DNA of 64,000 nucleotides, taken from the NCBI GenBank assembly GCA_000181795.3, contig CM012954.1, positions 2,302,957-2,366,956 on the forward strand, written 5' to 3'. Origin of the DNA: Trichinella spiralis (taxonomy: Eukaryota > Nematoda > Enoplea > Trichinellida > Trichinellidae). Positions 36,980 through 50,319 of the stretch are shown piece by piece. Every line of letters begins with the position of its first letter. Positions within the stretch are counted from its first letter, which is position 1. The notes under the pieces were generated by a model. It worked only from the letters and a program-made list of their open reading frames with translations. It had not been told where the DNA came from and made no database searches. The position numbers and the translations under genes were made by a program.

Positions 36980-39217
36980 GCCACCTTTGTTCCTGTCCTC
37001 TGTTTCACATTCTGCATCAAAATTTGACTGCTGCCCGCCAAATAAGTTCTTCAACTGACTTTCACGGACATTATACCACGCATTTTCCACAAGCTCGACG
37101 TTATCATTATTTTTGTCTCGCAGTTTCCTCATCTCTGACGCTTGCCATTTTCTTAAATTACAAAAATTTTAAAACAAAACATTCACTTCAAAATAACTTT
37201 AAACCTTCCAAGCGGTGAACAATCATTCTTCTCCAGTTTGTTTTTGGCAACGACAGAGTTTTCATCGTTTTGACAATCCCCGAAAATGGGATTTCGTGTT
37301 TCCCCGTCTATCTTGCCCCACGCTGTTCCGTTCTTTTTGCTTATAGGAAACGTCGACGGTGGTTCCTTTTTAAAAGTTGTCGTATGCAACTGCAGCTTCA
37401 TAGTGTGTGCAGCTCTGATTTGAAACCGTATTAGCATATTATTTCAATTTCAGTGTATATTTACAATTAAATAATCAATTACTTGTGCTTTATGTAATCG
37501 TCGACCAGCTTTTTTTGAAGCACGATGTGCTTTCCTTTCTCCATATCCGCTTTAGTGAAGGTTGCTTCGTCAGGAACAACACTGTGCATAAAATGGCACT
37601 CCTAAAATTTCAAATACTTCAGCATTAATTCAGAAACAACAACGTAAAAATAACATCTGTAAAAAGAATTATCAATGTAAAACATATTTTGTCGAATAAT
37701 TAAAAACTGCAGTTTTTGTCAAAGGAAAATTATAGCACAAATTCCTTCTCATTAACAAAGATTACAGTTTCAGAATTCCATTCTCCTAAAACAAAATGCA
37801 TATAAAGTTTTGTAAAAATATCGATATACTCTTTATGAATTTTTCATATTAAAAAAATAAATTTTAAAACATGAAATCTAGTGCAAAAATTAAAATATAA
37901 AAGTGATATCCAGCAACATTAGCCTACTTCGTTGACAGATTAAACAAATAATCTATTCTCCTTAAACTGAAACTGAATTAAATTAAAACAAACGGCGGAT
38001 GCCTAATCCCTGAAGAGATTGAAAAAATTCAAATGTGGGCCATTGTATTGGTATTCATTGCAAGATCATTGTAATGTAATCAAGGAATCACCAAATGATG
38101 ATTCATTGTAATAAAATGTTCTTTTTCAAAAATTACCAGTCCAACAACATGCATTCAATTCGATGATTCAGATAAAAAACTAACAGTCCTGGCTATTTTT
38201 CTACTTAAAATATAAATTGTGCAGAGCTACCTTTCCAACGTGCAATCGGAAGTTGAAAATCATTAAAAAGCGCATAAGCTGCAATGTGCATAAGAATGAC
38301 TAAAGCATTTATTTAACAGTTTCAATTTGATAGTAAACTCTAAGCAAACTGGTAGAAAACTGATTGAAAGGTTTAAAAGGATCGATCACAGAAAAAGTAA
38401 TCAATGACTCACCTTATTTTTGCAGATGGAATTTTTCAGAAAAAATGCACAGTATTTAGTTGTTCCCAAAAAAGCTCTCGCAGTTTGGCCTACGAAATTT
38501 TTTTTGCCAAATTCTGCCACAGCTTGCATAGCATCTTCGCTACGTTGAAATGTTATATACGCTGTTGGTGTTTTACCCTTAAACCGAGAAAAAGAAAAAT
38601 TAGATAAACACTAAAAATAAATTTCACAAACAGAGAGGAGACGGACCTTTTTGTTCATCAAAATACGGATTATTTTTCCAAATCTTCCAAAATATTCGTC
38701 ACTTCGGAGTGTATCTGGATCCGCAATTTCAAGTGGCAAACCATAAACAGAAACTAAGTTGTTCTGAAGCACCCTACAATAAATGAGTTGGATAGAAATG
38801 ACAAAGTTGAACATCGAACAAAGAGTTAATTACCGCAAATCAGCCAAATTGCGACGAGATTTCGTACTTCCAGAACGAGTTTTAGCTTGTTCACTTTCTG
38901 TAAAATCATCAAGAAGCACCTCGTCGCACTCACGAATGATGCCAATATTAGCATGACAACCAGGACAGCAGCCCGTCTGATTAACCGAACGAGTTAAGCA
39001 GTAACCGCAAATCTAAACAAAACTTTTATCAATTAAAATTAATGTTAGAAAAATTAAAATTTCAAACAAAAACTTACATTTAATTTGCAGCCGCAGGTCA
39101 AAATAAGCGGTTCTTCGCTTTTAACTAATTCATCACAAAGATTACACTGAACAAAAGTTGAATTAATAAAATGTATAATAAAATGTAAAAATCCACGATA
39201 TTTACCTTCAGCGACAT
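35557..39217 (-). CDS. CNOT4: CCR4-NOT-associated E3 ligase CNOT4
   Basis: CNOT4 is a RING E3 ligase linked to mRNA decay and ribosome quality control. Fourteen exons join in phase to 644 residues: 39206-39217, 39078-39146, 38834-39012, 38647-38773, 38413-38577, 37483-37601, 37205-37414, 36985-37151, 36658-36903, 36397-36594, 36189-36340, 35992-36115, 35823-35930 and 35557-35615. The C4C4 RING uses Cys 5, 8, 22, 24, 29, 32, 43 and 46, with near-human spacing. The RRM spans about 88-170 (NNLVSVYGLPLEIADPDTL, FGRFGKI). A CCCH finger (C-x8-C-x4-C-x3-H) follows near 172-191. The remainder is Ser/Asn-rich and low in order, with CPNDFPPL, a short motif usual in this family. The first exon is only four codons before the first RING Cys. 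An 81-bp intron (36904-36984) is mostly TA repeat. Confidence 0.94.
36936..36979. repeat. TA microsatellite filling a CNOT4 intron
   Basis: About 20 TA units with one TG step occupy more than half of an 81-bp intron. Confidence 0.9.
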
Positions 39218-40401
39218 CTTCGACAACAAGTAAGACAGCTTTAAACCACTGGACAGCAAAGCAACTGATCAGATATCCAAAAGAGATTAACAAATTCATA
39301 CAGTAATTAAAGATAAGTAGGAACAATAAGAAAACATTCCACTTTATAAAACTGACTTTTTGCGTTAATATTAACGTCATATTTAAAGAAATTTCATTAA
39401 TTCTAACATTTCAAATTTGAAGAAGTGAATTTAATAATTAAGAATAAGTTTTGATACCAATAAAATATGAACGCTATTTATATTCAGTGAACATTTGCAA
39501 ATAACATTTCGTTTAATATTGTAAAATACAGATTTTTTGAAAAATAACAGGTATGCTTCAAAATCATAACTCAATATTCAAACTCACCAATATATCATGA
39601 ATATCAAGTTGCATCTAGTACAGTTATAAAAAAAAGCAGGTTCCATCTGGATTACATAATTTTCAAATTCCACGCCATGTGCACAGCAGCATAGTCTAAG
39701 ATATCGCCATGGAATACAGGAAATAAATAACTAACATTTTAACAAAAGTAATAAAATCATGAAATTATAATCTAATTTCATTTCGCTTATTTTAATAAAA
39801 TAACATACCAACCTGCGTTTCATCCTACAGGTAATTGTTATTAGGGGACCAGCAATTTTTTCATAACCTGATCGTGCTACTGAAACACTTAATTAATGAT
39901 TCCTGATAATTTTTAATTTAACTACTTTCACCATATAACAGAATATAAATAATCACGGCAAAATACACAACGTTAAAGTCATCTTACTTTAAGATAGAAG
40001 ATGAAACGTTATTTGTAACAATTAACACGAATGTTCGCGTTGTATTTGAAATGCCACTCGAGATGTGAAATGTTTACTGCCTTGTTGAAGCACTGCTATT
40101 GAGTTGTACACAGATGTAAAATAAGCAACTGTAATAACATTTTGTAATAATTTCATTTTGCAAATTTTGTAAAGCATATGGAGGCTAGAAAAATTAAAAA
40201 GATATTTAGCCGATGAATAAAGTAAAACGTCAACAATGAAACAAACAACAAACAGTACAACTTTGAATGTTAATAAATAACAGTAAGCGTATGAAATTAC
40301 CATACAACATTTCATCCAACATCATTTCACAACAGCACAGCTTCGAAAATGGTTTAAAACCATTGAGATCCATAAGCAAATTTATATAAGCGATTTACGT
40401 T
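39218..40401. other. Intergenic region between TMCC-like gene and CNOT4
   Basis: This AT-rich stretch should hold the TMCC-like 3' UTR and the CNOT4 promoter. A minus-strand open frame at 40022-40315 is hydrophobic with no homology and is not supported. Confidence 0.5.
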
Positions 40402-43400
40402 TCACCTTGAGGTAGTCCATAGCCAAGCGCAAATCGTATCCCAGTTCTTGTTCAAGTAAATGATAAAAATTACAAAAGTGGTAGTCGTAATGAGTCGAGT
40501 TCTATATGAAAATCGATTATTTAGTTAATTTCTTTATTCTAAAATAAAATGTATGGAATAAAAATACCTGCTCTTTATAAATGGTACAACAATATTCCAC
40601 AGAGTGACCAAAAGCATGATCAAAATTTGAAGAAAAAGAAGAAGTGCTCTGATTGCTTGACCACCTGCACTGCTGTCTGATAAGTTTTCCAAACCAACAG
40701 CTTGTTGAAGTTCCTTAGTTGACTTTTCCAAAAATTCAACCTTAAATATTTTAGCCAAATTACATTAATAATAAACGATTAAATTCGATTAAATTGAAAT
40801 ATAACTGTGTGTCTCATTTAAGAAAAATAAAAATAGAAACAACTAAATACCTTGGCTTGCATCTGGCCAATCAAATCCTGTATATCTTGAATTTGATCCC
40901 GAAATTGATACTGCAAACGACCTTCGATCATTTGAACTTCTTCTTTCAAATTGGAAATTTCTGCCTGGTGTAATTCAACCATATCGTTCATCAGATCTTC
41001 TAAGTGCTGAAATTACAATGAATTTTAAGTAGCACTAATATAGTTATGTTTAAGCAAGAAGTAATTATAAACAAAATTACTACTCAATAATATTGTTGCC
41101 AGAAAATTTTATACCAAAAACACAATTTTACTACTTTGTTTCCAAATATTAGAATCTAATTAATGCAATTTTACAATTACTGAAATCAATCCAAAAATAA
41201 ATAAACCTGGTAGCGATATTTCTCTTCGTGCAACGCACCATGAAAGAAATTATATTCCTGCTGTATTTGTGCCTAAAAAAATACCATTTATTGACAAATA
41301 TTTCAAATTTCTATTTAATACAGCATACTTTAAGCCGATCAATTTCGCGAGACAGAGATGTAACCGCATTTTGTAAAGCGCGAACCTCTTCAAAAAAAGG
41401 ATCCAAATCATCTGGATCTTCAAATCCACGAGAAACACCTTGTATGGGTGACGAGAGCTCGCTTTGATCTTCATCTTTTGAAGAGCTAACAATGCATATA
41501 TTTATTCGAATTGCTATTTCACACACATAAAAATTATAGCAGACTTTTCAAATAACGTTACAACTCCAGTATATAATTTGAAAATTTAAATCTTCGCATA
41601 AAATTATAATTTTAATAATGAAAGCTCAAAGAAAGGCATCAAATTAAATTATGCAGTGTCATTTAAAATTAACTATCCAATAAATACACAAAAATATTTA
41701 CAAATAATTTCACCAGTACACCTAAGTAAGTTCAGCATTGATTCCAGACATACCTCTCAACATCTTCTGAGTGTAATGGAAAATAAAATGCTGAACTGTC
41801 CTCTTCTTTTGCACCAGATTGAATCGATCCTATGGCAGGTTTATGCTTGTCTTAAAAGTAACATAAAGCTCATAAGAGTTCATATTTAATTCAAACAATT
41901 TCAAAAATAACACTTAGAAAATGAAAAATCAAACTTACAAATAAGAATACAAACCTGCAGTTGAAGAAAGAGCAATGCTGTCTGCACTACCAGATTTTGA
42001 TTTCAATAATCGACGGGTCAAATCTTTTGGAGCATTTATCACAGAACTAAAAACAGTCACTTCCAAATTAAACACACTATAATTCATTTAAAAGCAATTT
42101 GAACTTCAAACCGTGATCAATTTTATTACTACTGACATGCTTGTTTTACAACTTACATTTAAATTGATTTACTGAGCTAATAATATTCACCACTACTATA
42201 TCTAATACTAGTTTAAATCATTTACGATGTCCACAAAAATAAAAGATAAAAAAAAGCGCGTTACCCAGTATATTCAGACAAACTTTCTTTAATGTTCACT
42301 CCAACATCCCTGTAAAAAATACAATTACACTTGTTCAGTATAAATAAAAATAAAGCCTACTTCAGCCCTTGACCAACATTGGTAAGAACGGTTTCTGTAA
42401 TCCCTCGACGCATTGATCCCGTTTCACTCAACTTGGTCAACTGATTTTGATATACAAATAATTTTTTCTGAAATTCATCGAAACAGTTACATCGGAACAA
42501 ATTAAAAATTATTTAAAATAAACTCAACGATAAATATTTATTCAGAACTTCTTTCAATATAATGCTATTTAAAAAAATGCTTGCAGTATGCATTTGAAAG
42601 TGAATTCAACTGTAAGCAGAAGTTTATAATTTAACTTTAATTACTTTTCCCAGCACTGTTTTCCTTTATGCAACATAAAAATTTGAAATTTCAAGATAAA
42701 TCTACAAGAAATCAACACTCGTTAAAATTTCAGTAAAACTGTTCAAATATTCATTAAAAATACTAAAATAAACCTCAAAAAGCTTCAGACAAATAAAAGC
42801 ATTTATCGTCAGTTAATGCCAGCAAGCGTTCTGCTTTCTGGCTGATTCAGCGTTGATACTTTTCATTACAACTTCAACATCAATCATGCTGTACGTAAAT
42901 AATCACACGTTTTGTCATATGGCAAATATTCTCTATATGACAAAATTGATTAAAAATAACTAATATTCTGTTCTGTTCAAATTTTATACTTTCACCAAAA
43001 TCTCTGTAATTCAGTAAACACTAAACAAATTTACCTGCAGAGAATTGATCAATTGAGTAGTTTTTCGATTTTTCCGATTGAACAAAACTCGTATCCTCAA
43101 AAGTTGTGGATTATCACTTTCATGATCGTGCAGTTTTCCAGAAACTCGTAGGAATTCATCAACATCAGCTACAATTAAAAAACCAACGTACAAAGTCAGT
43201 TTGCAAAAATTTCAAAACAAGTACCCTCCTTCGTTTTCATGGCGGCTTTAATTTTCACACCGATATCCTCAATTTTTTTAATTAGTCTATCTTTATTTTC
43301 ATTTATTTCAGCCAAATGCGACGGAACAGGGGACTGATTATCCATTTGCATAAACAAACTCATTGAATTTTCATCAGTCTGAAAAAATATTTTAATTCTG

Positions 43401-43655
43401 TAATCAAAATCAATTTCAAAAAATACAACATACACATAAATGTACATCGAACAGAAACACAGAAATTCAGTTTAATTTTCAATTTGAAAATGGATTGTTT
43501 TGGGGATAAATTGTATCCATTGCTATCACACTATTATTAAGTAGATCAATAGCATTCAAAATTAATAAACCAACCAATCCAACAAACAAATAAAAATAAA
43601 GCACCTTTACAATTTTGAAAAAATGCTTCAGCACTTTGTCAATTATACTTTCCAT
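40402..43655 (-). CDS. TMCC-family transmembrane and coiled-coil protein
   Basis: TMCC proteins sit in the ER membrane and have been linked to ER three-way junctions and ER-associated processes. Twelve exons (43611-43655, 43225-43378, 43035-43168, 42361-42467, 42265-42309, 41955-42046, 41754-41850, 41329-41485, 41207-41272, 40851-41006, 40568-40740, 40402-40501) join in phase to 441 residues. Helical segments with Gln/Glu/Leu heptads run through about 230-365 (ALQNAVTSLSREIDRLK, LKEEVQMIEGRLQYQFRDQI). Two adjacent membrane segments lie at about 382-406 and 411-425, followed by NWDTICAWLW. This double C-terminal anchor after a coiled coil is the family hallmark. Assignment rests on architecture and the C-terminal block; the N-terminal half is less conserved. 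The first exon (MESIIDKVLKHFFKI) is inferred from phase and a good donor. Confidence 0.85.
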
Positions 43656-44669
43656 TCAAAAATTTAATATTAAAAGTCCTATTAAAACATAAAAGTTAAA
43701 AAAAGTTTGTCAAAATTAAATTCAAATGCACTTAAGGCCGGTTAAATTATTTCTGCGTGTTCTGCATCATCCAGTAAAATCACATCATCCAACAACTCTT
43801 TTCTATTGCAAAAATATGTCATATAAAATATAATATAAAATTTTTTGATGTAATTTAATTTCTTTCTTTAAAAAAACAATTTATCTAACTCTAGGATTAG
43901 TAATCGACAAAGAAACAGCTAATCAGCAAACAAGCAAACCACATTGATTACTATCATCTTAACGAAAACACTTAGCGCTAAAGTTGTGCGTGACATTAGT
44001 TTAAAATAAAATCACATTGGAAACATAGTTATTGAAAATAATTCGTTAAGTTATTCATTACGATTTTTATCTTACCCAATAATTATTTCCTATCTTAATA
44101 ATTCATCGACAATTAAAAATGTTATTCAAAGTACAGTAAGTCGACTTTTAAAGTTTACTGTAATTTCATTCAGAAGGTTCAACAATTTTCGAATTTCATT
44201 AAATGAAACTGAGACATTGCTAAAATCTTAATTAATTAAAAAATTAATTCATTTTATAGTAAAAAGTTAAAAATACCTGTTACAGTATAATAATTTCAAT
44301 CTTTCAAAATTGAAGCAAAAAGTTATACAAAGCTAGGCATCATTAGAAATATTTAAATGAATTATTTCCTCAGTATGACTTTACATTACTGATGGATGTT
44401 ATCAGCAATAATAAAACTTGACGCAAAATGAAAATTTTGTGTATTTCATCAAAATTAAGACTTTTGTTGAAATTTGTTCACTCGCATTGCCAATCAATTG
44501 TCAAAATTTGTCACTCAAAGGTGAACTGTGTCGCTGTCAATTCATAACATACACACCACACATATATATACGGATGTAATATCATAACACATATAAAGCA
44601 ACAGAACATCTGTTAACGAAAAAACTCGATCGGCTGAGCGCTAGTGGACTGCATTATCATTCACGCGGG

Positions 44670-44753
<84 letters not shown>

Positions 44754-44896
44754 TATTATTCACTTATTGTTCAATCGTTTATTTCAAATTTTTTATAAAA
44801 CACATCATTCTAAATAATCCGCTCATATGTGAACTTTTATAAAATATTGTGAAAAGGCAAAAAAAATTCCACATAAGATATCAATGACCATGGATA
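43656..44896. other. Intergenic region with long ATT repeat
   Basis: No gene is seen. It should include the TMCC-like promoter and the ING3-like 3' UTR, and it contains the ATT microsatellite at 44672-44760. Confidence 0.55.
44672..44760. repeat. ATT trinucleotide microsatellite, about 29 units
   Basis: This is the longest simple repeat in the window, with one interruption near 44750. It lies 137 bp beyond the ING3-like stop codon. Confidence 0.95.
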
Positions 44897-46884
44897 TCAT
44901 TTTTTACGACAATCTGGACAATACCAGTCACCCTTCGGAGCTTCGGTTACTCCAACACATTCGTAATGAAACCACTCGTATTTGCACTGATAAAAAAATA
45001 AATTATGACATTGTTGAATAATATCAAAGTAAAAATTCTTAATAAAAAAAATATATATACTGTTAAACTGTCACAGGCAACCATCGACCCAAAAGAAGGT
45101 TGATTACAGTAACAATAGATGGACTGATCATCGATGTCACCTGCTTCTGCATTAGCATCCGCTTGGGCGACAACTTCCGTGTTCACGGCCGAAGCTTTTT
45201 TAGATGCTTTGCTTCGACCGTGAGAACCGTGGTGATGATGATCGCGTGTAGTGGAAGTTGCGGCTGCTTCAACGTCAAGTAGTGCAGTTACCCGGCTGCT
45301 CACTCTGGAACAGGAAAAGCAAAACAATTATTCACCATTAAAATAAATATTGAATCCACAAATAGACAACATACTTTCTTAATCGACCGTGGCGTGATTC
45401 ATTCTTGGTTGTGACCAAGGGTTGTGGTGTTGGTTTTACTTCTGGTAATTCGACATCACTTCGTTGCTCAGTTTTAACAACCATATTTTCCAAAACAGTC
45501 GGTGCATCTGAATTCGCCTGTCTTGTTGTCTGCAATTATTGAAGAAAAAAAAATAAAATTTCAATAATAACATATTGCATTGTATTGTTATAAGGTACTG
45601 TGAAACTTTTCAACTGTACCAACTGTGAAGATGACTGCAGTTGATTGTCACTTTCCGAATTTCCAGACTTTTTCGAAACTGTCGTTGTTGCATCCCCACC
45701 ATTTTGAGTTGAAGCAGGTTGAATTCCTCCAGCTATTTTCGGCGCGTGAACGCGTTTACGACGTCGGCCATTCCTTCCGGCCACATGAACCCTTTCCAGG
45801 GTTGCATTCTGTCGTTCCATCTCTTGTTTCACTCCTAACGATAGCAAAAATAATGCAAAAACCTTAAAATTAAAATTAAAAATGAAAACAAATGCACTTC
45901 TTTCAATGCGATCCGCGCGGCCAGCATTTTCTTCGTCAAGAGCAGCACGTAAACGATTGTATTCCTGGTCAACTACCAACTTATATCGTTCAAGCAAATC
46001 CTCAACTGACTGCATTACTGCCACCTTTTCCTTGGCCAGATCTTCTTCCTCTTTGTAGTACTGAAATTTTATCAATCATTTTTATTTACAAAATCCGTGC
46101 AATAAAGTATTTGCAAAACACAAGTAAACACCAATTACAGTAGAAAAGATCAACATTCACATACTTGCTTTATTCTCACAAAATGACAACCTCTTTCTTC
46201 ATCTGTCATGTTGTGGGCAGCTTCAAAAAATGCTTCTGAAACACGATCATTCCGTTCCAGGACACCTGAGAAGTGAAATACTGTTAAACATTTAATCATA
46301 CACAAAAAATACTGAAATCAGTTTCTATTTCAATAATTTACCAACTACATAATGAATGTTCAAAAACTGCTGTGATTATTAATAAGATACAACTTAAGTA
46401 CACTTTGCACGATGAAATACAACACAACAGTGATGCCAAATAATTTTTAAGCATCACATTTTTCATCAAATTTACAGACATTACTTTATAAACCAAAACA
46501 CTGGCCGAATAAATAAAATAAAAGTAAAATCATACGGAAAACAATAAAAAACATTATTTATCAACGTAATTGTGCCTATTATTGATTTAATTTATTTAAT
46601 GTAAATGCACTGAAACAACAATAAAAGTTGTTAATATAAATCGGCAGTGCACATGCTACACTCATTAGCATATAAATTACAAATAAAAAATTAACTTCTT
46701 ACTCTGCAACTGAATTTCCAACTCGTGAGACTTTGTTAATAAATCACGAAGTTCTCCAGGCATTGGAGACACTGCTATAAATAAATAAATATATATATAT
46801 ATAAATATAGCTGTATATATATAGACGTTAGAAATGAACATTGAAATCTACATTACCTTCCAGCACATCATACCAGTGTTCCAT
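44897..46884 (-). CDS. ING3-like inhibitor of growth PHD protein
   Basis: ING proteins bring histone acetyltransferase or deacetylase complexes to H3K4me3. Eight exons (46857-46884, 46703-46774, 46165-46265, 45898-46060, 45620-45834, 45375-45529, 45061-45304, 44897-44986) join in phase to 355 residues. The N-terminal helical ING domain (about 1-115) resembles ING3: [48 protein letters not shown]. The middle is basic and low-complexity ([14 protein letters not shown], likely nuclear localisation; a HHHH tract). The C-terminal PHD finger (about 308-352) keeps all seven Cys and the His: [46 protein letters not shown]3 is a NuA4/TIP60 subunit, so that complex is the likely partner. The ATG follows an acceptor consensus by seven bases. 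Confidence 0.92.
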
Positions 46885-48479
46885 TTGCAGGCTAAAAATA
46901 AAATATTTCACAAAATTCTTTTATATAAATAACTGTAAATATTAAATGGAAAAAAATTTATAATAGATTAAAAAATAATTCATATATTTTTTATTAACAT
47001 AGAAACAATAACATTAACATCAAAACAATTGATTAGAATATAACATTTAAATTTCATATACAATAAAAATGATAAATATTGAAAAACTTAACGCTCGAAA
47101 AAATGTATGATTCTTTTAAAAATTATATTAATACATCTCAAATTAAAATTCCGAAAAAATTTAACGCTCTTAAATACTTCAAACAGTTACAAACTAAAAG
47201 GAGAACAAAATATTACCTTTTACTATAACAAACAAAATTTAGATTATTATTTATCAATCATTTAGATTATTATAATCATTTCGTTGATTATTAAAAAACT
47301 GATAAATATAAAGCATGAAAAACACTTATTTAAATGAAAATAATACGAAATTATGATGTTACTCAAAAATTTATAGGTGATAGTTTACTGTAAAATATTA
47401 GTAAAAATCAAGATGAAATTGTTAAAGCGTCAGACGTATTGCATTGAAATTTATATTCATATGATTCGTAAATTTCCGTAAATAATGGTAATTTTTTAAA
47501 ATCTGCAAAAACATGCAAACTATATAAGCATTTAAATTGCAAATCATGACAAACGACTGAATTACAAAATAATGACAAGCAGGTAACTCGTGTCATATTA
47601 CGGTACTAGCTATTCCATTGCTTCAATCACCTTATTTACAAACAATGAAATGTCATTTGCTAGAATTTTATCAAAACAGCATTTTATAAAATTAAATTTA
47701 TATTTTCTAAATCAAAGCAGTTTTATTATTATGATGACATTTTACGTAATATTTGGTTTTTCTTTTCAAATTTTTAAATAAAATATTTCAATATGAGAAG
47801 TGAATTAGATAGAGGGGAGTGAAGTAGACAGCCCAGTAATAATAATCAAGGGACATTTTTATAAAAAGATCGATAATGCCGTCGTTTTGCATGACGGCTG
47901 CTCTACTTGCCAACTGTTCAAGCAACAATTCTACTCGAAGAAAACATAGCCACATACATTTTAATGCACCTCCAAAAAGAACAGTTTGCAATCAATGGGA
48001 TTATAATTTCAAATGAAAAATTAGGTTACGTATTAAATTTTTGTGGGTTTAAAAATTCCTTTTCAGTGATTTATTTAAATGTTTCTAAACCGTCTCTTTT
48101 CAAATACTTCAAATTCATAAATGCGTTAAAGTTTACTATCAGTTGCGACTTTTTATGCAAACGCTTATGAATGAATGAATAAATTACACTTTTTTAAAAT
48201 AAACATACCTTTTCAAAAGAGATGACATTTTTCTTATTATCTATATCAGTCGTGCGCCACCTATTTCAACAAACTAGCCAGCCATTTTTACGGTAAAATA
48301 AGCTGAACCAAAGTTTCAGTATTACAGATTGTGGTGATGATTTGATTAAATTTCCACTACAAGTAAATAGATACGCCGAAAGAGTTATGTAAACGTAAAT
48401 GCCAAAAAAATGAACAATAGTTTGATCGACGGCGAATAAAAAAATATGTTACAACGTGTCTGCTGGCATACTAGCAAAA
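46885..48479. other. AT-rich intergenic region
   Basis: Short open frames at 47408-47596, 47590-47781 and 47907-48170 lack homology and are not supported. It may hold the promoters of the divergent ING3-like and secreted-peptide genes. Confidence 0.5.
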
Positions 48480-48887
48480 ATGCAATTCACGGTATGTGTT
48501 CAAATGATTATGAGAAATAAATTTGAATGAAATATATAATCTTTTTGACGTATTGAATTTTAGATTCTCATCATTGCTTTGTCTGTGCTGTGCTATGGAA
48601 ATGCACTACCATCCAGACCCTACTGGGATCATACAGCCAAACCACCGGTTAAAAGCACTCCAAATGTTATTTGTGATGCTTGTGCTGAACACGATTATAA
48701 CTGCTTAGTAATTTGCAAAGAAAATGCACTAAAAATCAAAGGCCAAGACCAACATTCACCAAGTGTAACTATCACAATTAAAAACTAAATAAAAAGTTTT
48801 TAAACTGTTGTTTTGTAGGATAAGCCAAGCACCGAAATCGATCAAAGTACTGCTCATAGCTGTAACTGCAATTCTGGCAATGTCTGA
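48480..48887 (+). CDS. Small secreted cysteine-rich peptide, family not recognised
   Basis: Three exons (48480-48491, 48564-48764, 48819-48887) join in phase to 93 residues. MQFTILIIALSVLCYGNA is a clear signal peptide with cleavage expected after about residue 18. The mature part is about 75 residues with six cysteines arranged C-x2-C-x7-C-x3-C, then a Pro/Ser/Asp-rich linker, then C-x-C near the end. Six cysteines in a short secreted protein suggest three disulfides. The second donor (AGT|GTAACT) is chosen because it restores frame into a Cys-containing last exon; otherwise the frame ends a few codons into the intron at 48788. AATAAA follows at 49080. I cannot name the family; a nematode excretory/secretory peptide is an inference. 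Confidence 0.65.
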
Positions 48888-50319
48888 AGCTGAAGAATTG
48901 TGAAGAAAACAATTACAACTATCATAATGTGATGATAAATTTGCAAGTAGCGCTTTGAAATTATTTATTTATTTATTTATTTACTAAAGAATTATACCGT
49001 AGAAACTAAATATTTTTTAAAGTTTGATGCAAGTGATTGAATATTTCGATTGAATACAGTGAATTGATTAAAATAATTGAATAAAATTTATGATCAAACT
49101 GTTGCTGTTTGCCGGCAAGTTTGTGATGCTCCTTACCTGGTTGGTAATGGTTGAATTTTTCATAAATGCATAAATCAGTTGTTCTTAAGAATACCTTTCA
49201 ATTAGGTGCAAAAGTGTTTGTTTTTCAAAGTTATCGACTAGAATAATGGGAGTGAAAACCTGGAAAGTGATTTTCCCTTTTAAAATGCAGTGAAATTCAG
49301 GCAAGCTATGCAGAAACGTTACTAGCATAGTTGTACAAGAAGCACAAACCATGCAACAAGTTTCAAGAACCCACACGCATGCAATTAATTGCAGCTTATC
49401 TGTTGATTTCAACGCGTGTAAAACACAACATTAATTCTGACAAATGAATAATTAATTTTTGTATATATTAATTACTGCACTTTTTAGAATAGACATTAGC
49501 AGCTTAGTATTAGAACAAGAGGAAGAAAAGAAGTGCAAAACATTCAAAATTTATCTCACAAAAATAAAATTTTTTACAAAAGTGCAATTTTTCACAAAAT
49601 TCATGTAAAAGTGGTTAATTTTTATTTCCACACGTCGGAAGAGATTATTATCACAGTGTAATGATTGGCATTAAGCAAGAATGTTAGTCTGTGGTTGAGT
49701 TAAACAAAAAAAAATATGCGTACAACGCAATCAGGTGAAAAGGAAAAATGAATAAAGTATAGAATAAATAGAATGGAAGTAGAAAAAACGAATGAAGAAA
49801 AAAAAAGATGCTGATGTTCGAATCGATGAAAAAAACATACAATAAAGAAAAAACAAGAAAAAAACAGAAGGGCGGTCTTTGCAACCCGCTATGATCATCA
49901 ATAATAATAATAATAATAAAGCTATTCAAGCTATTTATAAAATATTTCAAAAAATGAAAAACAAAAAAAGGCACTGATACGTTTCTAAGATTCATATATG
50001 ATCAGCTCTGAAAATAATAATTTCAGGAGCATTAAAATGGAAGAAAAAAACAATTTGACATTCAAAGCGACAAAGGCACTCTGAATTTTTTGAATCGCTC
50101 ATCTCAATGAGCAGGATGTTTTCAAGATCAGCAACAAAAACTGCGTCAAAGGCGTGGTCTGTCCATGTGCATGGTCGATAAGAATATTTTTCAGAAAAAA
50201 AAGAAAAAAACGAAATCACATGCACTGCTTTTTTTGAATTTCCTATGCAGCAGTGCGTCGGTTTTGGAGGAAAAAAGAAAAAAAACAAAATAAAAACTAG
50301 TGAAACGTGAAAAAAAGAA
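48888..50319. other. Intergenic region between secreted peptide and Fos-like gene
   Basis: No gene is seen. It contains an ATTT repeat near 48961-48984 and an AAT repeat near 49895-49918. The adenine-rich 49690-50300 part should be the 3' UTR of the Fos-like gene on the minus strand. Confidence 0.5.

Noticed and set aside
40022-40315. Minus-strand 97-codon hydrophobic frame between TMCC-like gene and CNOT4
   Set aside because: Hydrophobicity follows from T-rich DNA; no start context, splice sites or homology.
46885-48479. Hidden gene in the gap between the ING3-like gene and the secreted peptide
   Set aside because: Short frames on both strands have no motif, and splice signals do not link them in phase.
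49800-49830. tRNA B-box-like GTTCGAATC
   Set aside because: No matching acceptor stem or A box around it; the surroundings are adenine-rich UTR-like DNA.
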